Shown piece by piece: positions 15,650-19,318 of a stretch of 19,318 bases of DNA. The notes under the pieces are model-generated. The model had not been told where the DNA came from. It did no database searches and saw only the letters and a program-made list of their open reading frames with translations. Made by a program: the position numbers and the translations under genes. The first letter of the stretch is position 1. Each line of letters opens with the position of its first letter. Origin of the DNA: Chloroflexota bacterium (lineage in GTDB: Bacteria > Chloroflexota > Anaerolineae > Anaerolineales > Anaerolineaceae); contig JAKOSR010000112.1 of the NCBI GenBank assembly GCA_029777225.1, positions 1-19,318 on the forward strand, read 5' to 3'.

Positions 15650-16000
15650 ATGGCACTAAAAGGCGTTCGAAAACCCAGGCACGTCCCCCAGCGCACCTGC
15701 GTTGGTTGCCGCCAGGTCTTACCCAAGCGCAACCTAATCCGCATTGTGCGGGTGGAAGATGGCGCGCGGATGGACCCAACAGGCAAGCTCGCGGGGCGGG
15801 GGGCGTACCTGCATGACCTGCGAAGTTGCTGGGATAAGGCCCTCAAAGGGCCACTCGCGAACGCCTTGCGAACCACCATCCCGCAAGCTGATTTGGAAAC
15901 ATTAAAAGACTACGCAAAATCATTGCCGGCTGGCGACCCCGTACTTCAAGACAACGGGACCGAGGGGAGCGGTGAGCAAGAGGAATTATTGACTGATTAA
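15650..16000 (+). CDS. ylxR: YlxR/RnpM family RNA-binding protein
   Basis: A member of the YlxR (DUF448) family, usually encoded between nusA and infB. The Bacillus protein has been reported to bind RNase P RNA and modulate its activity (RnpM). The sequence shows the family core RTCVGCRQVLPKRNLIRIVR, the GRGAYLH motif and CW shortly after. It is 116 aa, longer than many members because of an acidic tail ending EEQEELLTD-like (GSGEQEELLTD). I chose ATG 15650, 37 nt after the nusA stop, because it leaves the normal short lead before PQRTCVGC. The AAAAGG just before it abuts the ATG with no spacing, so translation may depend on coupling to nusA. An in-frame ATG at 15593, inside the nusA end, is the alternative. 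It lies in the nusA-infB operon. Confidence 0.85.
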   Translation: MALKGVRKPRHVPQRTCVGCRQVLPKRNLIRIVRVEDGARMDPTGKLAGRGAYLHDLRSCWDKALKGPLANALRTTIPQADLETLKDYAKSLPAGDPVLQDNGTEGSGEQEELLTD

Positions 16001-16078
16001 TTTTCAGTTTCAACTTGCTCATGGGTGGCGGTTTCCCAAGGAAGCCGGACGGCAATATCAGAACAAATCGGAGGAAAC

Positions 16079-17863
16079 ATGGGCAACGGTGAAAAGAAAA
16101 CCATCCAATTACCTTACAGTCAAAGTGTACGTGAACTCGCAGCCTTGCTAAACGCGCGGGCCGTGGATGTCATTAAACTGTTGATGTCCAACGGCGTCAT
16201 CGCCAGCATCAATCAGCAGGTTGACTACGACACTTCCGCGGTGGTCGCGACCGAATTGGGGTTTGAACCCCAGCCCATCCAGGAAGTCACGGTCGAGGAA
16301 GAATTGGGAGAAATCCCCCTCTGGCGGCGCGTCATCCTGGAGGAAGACCCCAAGAACCTGGAAAAACGGCCCCCTGTGGTGACCATTCTCGGGCATGTGG
16401 ATCACGGCAAGACCACCCTTTTGGATGCCATCCGACATACAGATGTCGCCGGAGGAGAAGCGGGTGGTATTACCCAGCATATCGGCGCTTACCAGATTAC
16501 CCATAAAAACCGTCTCATCACTTTTTTGGACACCCCAGGCCACGCGGCTTTTTCCTCCATGCGTGCCCGCGGCGCGCAAGGCGCCGACATCGTGATCCTC
16601 GTGGTGGCGGCGGATGATGGCGTCATGTCCCAGACCAAGGAAGCCATCAATCATGCCAAAGCGGCCCAGGTACCGATTATCGTGGCGCTCAACAAGATTG
16701 ACCGCCCTGAGGCCAACCCCGACCGGGTGAAGCGTGAACTGGCGGATGCCGGTCTGCAACCGGATGAGTGGGAAGGCGACACCTTCGTCGTCCCCGTCTC
16801 GGCCAAGAAGAAAATCGGCCTCGACGACCTTTTGGAAACCGTCCTGCTGGTGGAAGACAACCTGACCATCCTGGCAAACCCCAAGGGAAAATGCATTGGC
16901 ACCGTGGTGGAGGCCAAGCTGGACAAGACCACTGGACCGATGGCCACTTTGCTCGTTCAAAACGGTAGCCTGGCGGTCGGCGATACGGTCGTGGCAGGGG
17001 AAGCCACGGGAAAAATCAAAGCCATGTTTGACCAGCGTCAAAAGCGGGTCAGCAAGGTTGGACCCTCAACACCCGTGATGGTGATGGGCCTTACCGCGCT
17101 ACCGGAAGCTGGCGATTTGTTCCAAGTGGTGGCCAACGAACGCGAAGGCCGGGCCATCGTGGCCGAACGCAGAGCCGCGCGCGAGGCCAAACGCAGCACG
17201 AAGCGGGCCACATTGGAAGAAGCCTTCCAGCGCTACAAGGCTGGCGAAGCCAAGGAACTGCGTTTAATTCTGAAGGCGGATGTACAGGGCTCGCTGGAGC
17301 CAATTGTCAATTCATTGGATGAGCTGAACAAGAAACACGCCGACATCAACGTCAAGGTGTTGCATGCCGAAACCGGCAACGTGACCGAGAGCGACGTCAT
17401 GCTGGCGGCAGCTTCCGACGCGGTGGTGCTTGGTTTTGACGTGGATGCTGATGTTGCCTCCCGCCGCGTGGCCGAGGCCGAGGGTGTCTCCATCCGTTTG
17501 TACAAAATCATCTACCGTCTTTTGGAAGATGTGGAAAAAGCTTTGCAAGGCCTGTTGGAACCTGAGATGGTGGAAAAAGTAATCGGGCGTGCCTCGGTGT
17601 TGGCCACATTCAAGGTCTCCAAGGGCGGTACCGCGGCTGGATGCCGGATTGCTTTTGGAGAAATTCGGCGCAATTCCAACGTGCATGTTGTGCGTGGTAC
17701 AGAAGTCATCACGACTGCTGAAGTGTCCACCATTAAACGCGAGAAGGAAGAAGTGCGTGATGTGCGGGAAGGCATGGAGTGTGGCATCACCCTGAAGGGA
17801 TTTGAAGAATTCGCGATTGGTGATGTGCTGGAATGCTTTGTGATGGAGAAATTTGGCGGCTAA
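16079..17863 (+). CDS. infB: Translation initiation factor IF-2, short form
   Basis: A GTPase that delivers fMet-tRNA to the 30S subunit and promotes subunit joining. The start at 16079 is set by GGAGG 4 nt upstream; an in-frame GTG at 16025 lacks a site. The 594-aa protein has a short N-domain (1-95, IF2N-like IQLPYSQSVRELAALLNARAVDVIKLLM), a GTPase domain with GHVDHGKT (105-112), DTPGH (151-155) and NKID (205-208), then domain II, domain III and the C-terminal domain. It lacks the long, low-complexity N-terminal region of E. coli IF2. Next in the operon is rbfA, 33 nt downstream; upstream the gap after ylxR is 78 nt with no terminator and no L7Ae-like gene. Confidence 0.96.
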   Translation: MGNGEKKTIQLPYSQSVRELAALLNARAVDVIKLLMSNGVIASINQQVDYDTSAVVATELGFEPQPIQEVTVEEELGEIPLWRRVILEEDPKNLEKRPPVVTILGHVDHGKTTLLDAIRHTDVAGGEAGGITQHIGAYQITHKNRLITFLDTPGHAAFSSMRARGAQGADIVILVVAADDGVMSQTKEAINHAKAAQVPIIVALNKIDRPEANPDRVKRELADAGLQPDEWEGDTFVVPVSAKKKIGLDDLLETVLLVEDNLTILANPKGKCIGTVVEAKLDKTTGPMATLLVQNGSLAVGDTVVAGEATGKIKAMFDQRQKRVSKVGPSTPVMVMGLTALPEAGDLFQVVANEREGRAIVAERRAAREAKRSTKRATLEEAFQRYKAGEAKELRLILKADVQGSLEPIVNSLDELNKKHADINVKVLHAETGNVTESDVMLAAASDAVVLGFDVDADVASRRVAEAEGVSIRLYKIIYRLLEDVEKALQGLLEPEMVEKVIGRASVLATFKVSKGGTAAGCRIAFGEIRRNSNVHVVRGTEVITTAEVSTIKREKEEVRDVREGMECGITLKGFEEFAIGDVLECFVMEKFGG

Positions 17864-17896
17864 TCGACTGGCCGCGATAACTAAAGAGGAGGAACG

Positions 17897-18394
17897 ATGC
17901 CCTCAACCTTGAGAATGAAAAGAATTAATGACCGGTTCAAGCAGGTGCTCTCGCTGACCATTTTGGCCAAAATGGATGACCCCCGCCTGGCTGGTGTGAA
18001 CGTCACCGACGTGAAGGTGGACAGAGAACTGGATTACGCCAACATCTACGTGAGTTCATTGGCTGGCAAGGAAAGCTCCAGCGACGTGTTGGCGGCCCTG
18101 AACCACGCGCGTGGTTTTTTGAAGCGTGAACTGGCGAACGAGATTGACCTGCGGTTGATGCCCAAATTGCGGTTTTTCTGGGATCCCACGCCTGAAAAAG
18201 CGGCGCGAATCGACGACCTTTTGAACCAAATCCGGCCTGAGTTGGACCGGGTCAACGCTGATGAAGCCAAAGAAACAACGGAAGAGTCAGAAGATGACTG
18301 GGACGACGATAACGAGTGGGAAGGCGAAGATAGCGACGAGTGGGAAGGCGAAGAGGACGACTACGACATGCTTGACACCTCCGAGGGAAGCTAA
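17897..18394 (+). CDS. rbfA: 30S ribosome-binding factor RbfA with an acidic Trp-containing tail
   Basis: Assists late maturation of the 30S subunit by binding 16S rRNA near its 5' helix. The KH-fold core (residues about 1-115) shows RMKRINDRFKQVLS, DPRLAGVNVTDVKV and LRLMPKLRFFWDPTPEKAARIDDLL, matching the family. AGGAGG lies 4 nt before the ATG. The protein is 165 aa, versus about 110-130 in many bacteria, because of a very acidic tail from about 123 onward with three W-containing repeats (DDWDDD, NEWEGE, DEWEGE). The tail is probably disordered; its role is unknown. The stop is followed after 2 nt by the next start, so the two are translationally coupled. Confidence 0.93.
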   Translation: MPSTLRMKRINDRFKQVLSLTILAKMDDPRLAGVNVTDVKVDRELDYANIYVSSLAGKESSSDVLAALNHARGFLKRELANEIDLRLMPKLRFFWDPTPEKAARIDDLLNQIRPELDRVNADEAKETTEESEDDWDDDNEWEGEDSDEWEGEEDDYDMLDTSEGS

Positions 18395-18396
18395 GC

Positions 18397-19318
18397 ATGA
18401 CTAAAGCTCTCGACGCGCTTATCGCCAGCCAGCTTAAGGCAGCAAATTCCTTCACCATTCTTTCGCACATCCGGCCTGATGGGGACGCGATAGGCTCCCT
18501 TTTGGGTCTGGCGCAAGGTCTGCGCCTGCTCGGAAAAACGGTGCAATGCGTGCTGCAGGATGGGGCAGCTGAAAAATATGCCCATTTGCCCGGGTCGGAC
18601 CTGGTGCGCACGGAAATCCTGGAACCGTTCGATTACCTCATCGTGGTGGATTGCTCGGACCCGCAGCGTGTCGGCCAGCCTTTGAATGGGCAACCCATGC
18701 CAGACCTCGTGATTGACCATCATAAAACCCATGTTAATTTCGGAAAAATCGACTACGTGGAAGGTGAGGCGGAAGCCACCGCGCTCATCCTGGCCGAACA
18801 TATGCCTGCGTGGGGCTTGCCCATCGACGACGGCGTGGCCTCCGCGCTGCTAACCGGCATTGTGGCAGACACATTGGGTTTCCGCACTGCCAATACCACG
18901 CCGCGGGTACTGCGGGTCAGCGCGGACCTGATGGAAAAGGGCGCTGATTTGGCGCTGAACTACCACCAGGCATTGCTCACCCGGAGAGTACCTGACCTCT
19001 GTTATTGGGGCAAAGCGCTCAATCGCCTTCAAATTGAGGACGGACTGCTTTGGACGTCGTTAACGGTTAATGATAAAATGACCTGCGAATATGCTGAAAA
19101 CGACGACGCGGATTTGATCAACGTCCTGTCTTCAGTAGCTGACGCCCTGGTCGCGATGATTTTCGTGGAACAGGTGGGTGGCACGACCAAAGTTAGTTGG
19201 CGGTCTGTCGAGGGCATTGATGTGTCTAACATCGCTTTCGAATTCGGAGGGGGCGGCCATGCGGCTGCCGCTGGGGCGGATATCCCAGGCAAAATCGACG
19301 ATGTGATGGAACGGGTTC
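18397..19318 (+). CDS. nrnA: DHH/DHHA1 phosphoesterase, NrnA-type (3' end beyond the window)
   Basis: Probable oligoribonuclease or pAp/cyclic-dinucleotide phosphodiesterase: NrnA-type proteins degrade nanoRNAs and in some bacteria pAp or pApA. The visible 307 codons show the metal-binding set: SHIRPDGDAIGS (H24, D28, D30), VVDCSD (D85), IDHHK (D107-H108-H109) and GIVADT (D158), followed by the DHHA1 domain with GGGGHAAAAG (G284-H288). The frame is open to the last base. The ATG at 18397 is 2 nt after the rbfA stop; GAGGG (18383-18387) lies 9 nt upstream inside rbfA. In many genomes the same gene follows rbfA, often before truB. The family is sure; the precise substrate is inferred. Confidence 0.9.
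   Translation, partial: MTKALDALIASQLKAANSFTILSHIRPDGDAIGSLLGLAQGLRLLGKTVQCVLQDGAAEKYAHLPGSDLVRTEILEPFDYLIVVDCSDPQRVGQPLNGQPMPDLVIDHHKTHVNFGKIDYVEGEAEATALILAEHMPAWGLPIDDGVASALLTGIVADTLGFRTANTTPRVLRVSADLMEKGADLALNYHQALLTRRVPDLCYWGKALNRLQIEDGLLWTSLTVNDKMTCEYAENDDADLINVLSSVADALVAMIFVEQVGGTTKVSWRSVEGIDVSNIAFEFGGGGHAAAAGADIPGKIDDVMERV

Noticed and set aside
16148..17041. A 297-codon open frame on the minus strand opposite infB
   Set aside because: Shadow of the infB GTPase region with no independent coding signal.

Overview
This window looks like ordinary chromosome from a GC-rich bacterium, most likely the Chloroflexota and probably class Anaerolineae. That placement is an inference. It rests on a secreted kelch protein ending in a YLPL-type tail, a class A penicillin-binding protein with a Thr-Pro-rich C-terminal tail, a short-form IF2, a nusA-ylxR-infB-rbfA order without rimP or an L7Ae-type gene, and good Shine-Dalgarno sites mixed with apparently leaderless starts. 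No rRNA, tRNA, CRISPR array, insertion sequence or prophage was seen.

Left part (1-6001): the window opens inside a plus-strand gene for a kelch-repeat surface or secreted protein, closed by a clear intrinsic terminator. Next is glmS, a divergent glucosamine-6-phosphate synthase with its own extended -10 promoter and terminator. Convergent to it lies a 779-aa protein that resembles an (alpha/alpha)6-barrel glycosidase.

Middle (6002-13501): a 96-bp divergent region serves the glycosidase-like gene (minus) and a large class A penicillin-binding protein (plus). Both genes carry the same element, TGTTAAAAT, exactly 6 nt before their ATG, which predicts two leaderless mRNAs. GlmS makes the amino-sugar precursor of peptidoglycan and the PBP polymerises and cross-links it, so the two belong to one pathway, although they are not one operon. 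The PBP gene overlaps stop codons with a convergent 761-aa protein having a methyltransferase-like N-terminus and a Cys4 cluster. That gene lies 13 bp downstream of a GH13 alpha-glucosidase, and the two form a minus-strand operon.

Right part (13502-19318): a 227-bp divergent region separates the alpha-glucosidase from the translation/RNA operon nusA-ylxR-infB-rbfA-nrnA (the last gene runs off the window). The region holds two perfect inverted repeats, two promoters and a nusA leader that can fold into mutually exclusive hairpins, one of which is terminator-like. The leader also carries a 26-codon ORF that overlaps the nusA start. This leader is the most interesting regulatory candidate in the window. 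The operon combines transcription elongation and termination (NusA), RNase P modulation (YlxR/RnpM), initiation (IF2), 30S maturation (RbfA) and nanoRNA/cyclic-dinucleotide turnover (NrnA-type DHH protein).
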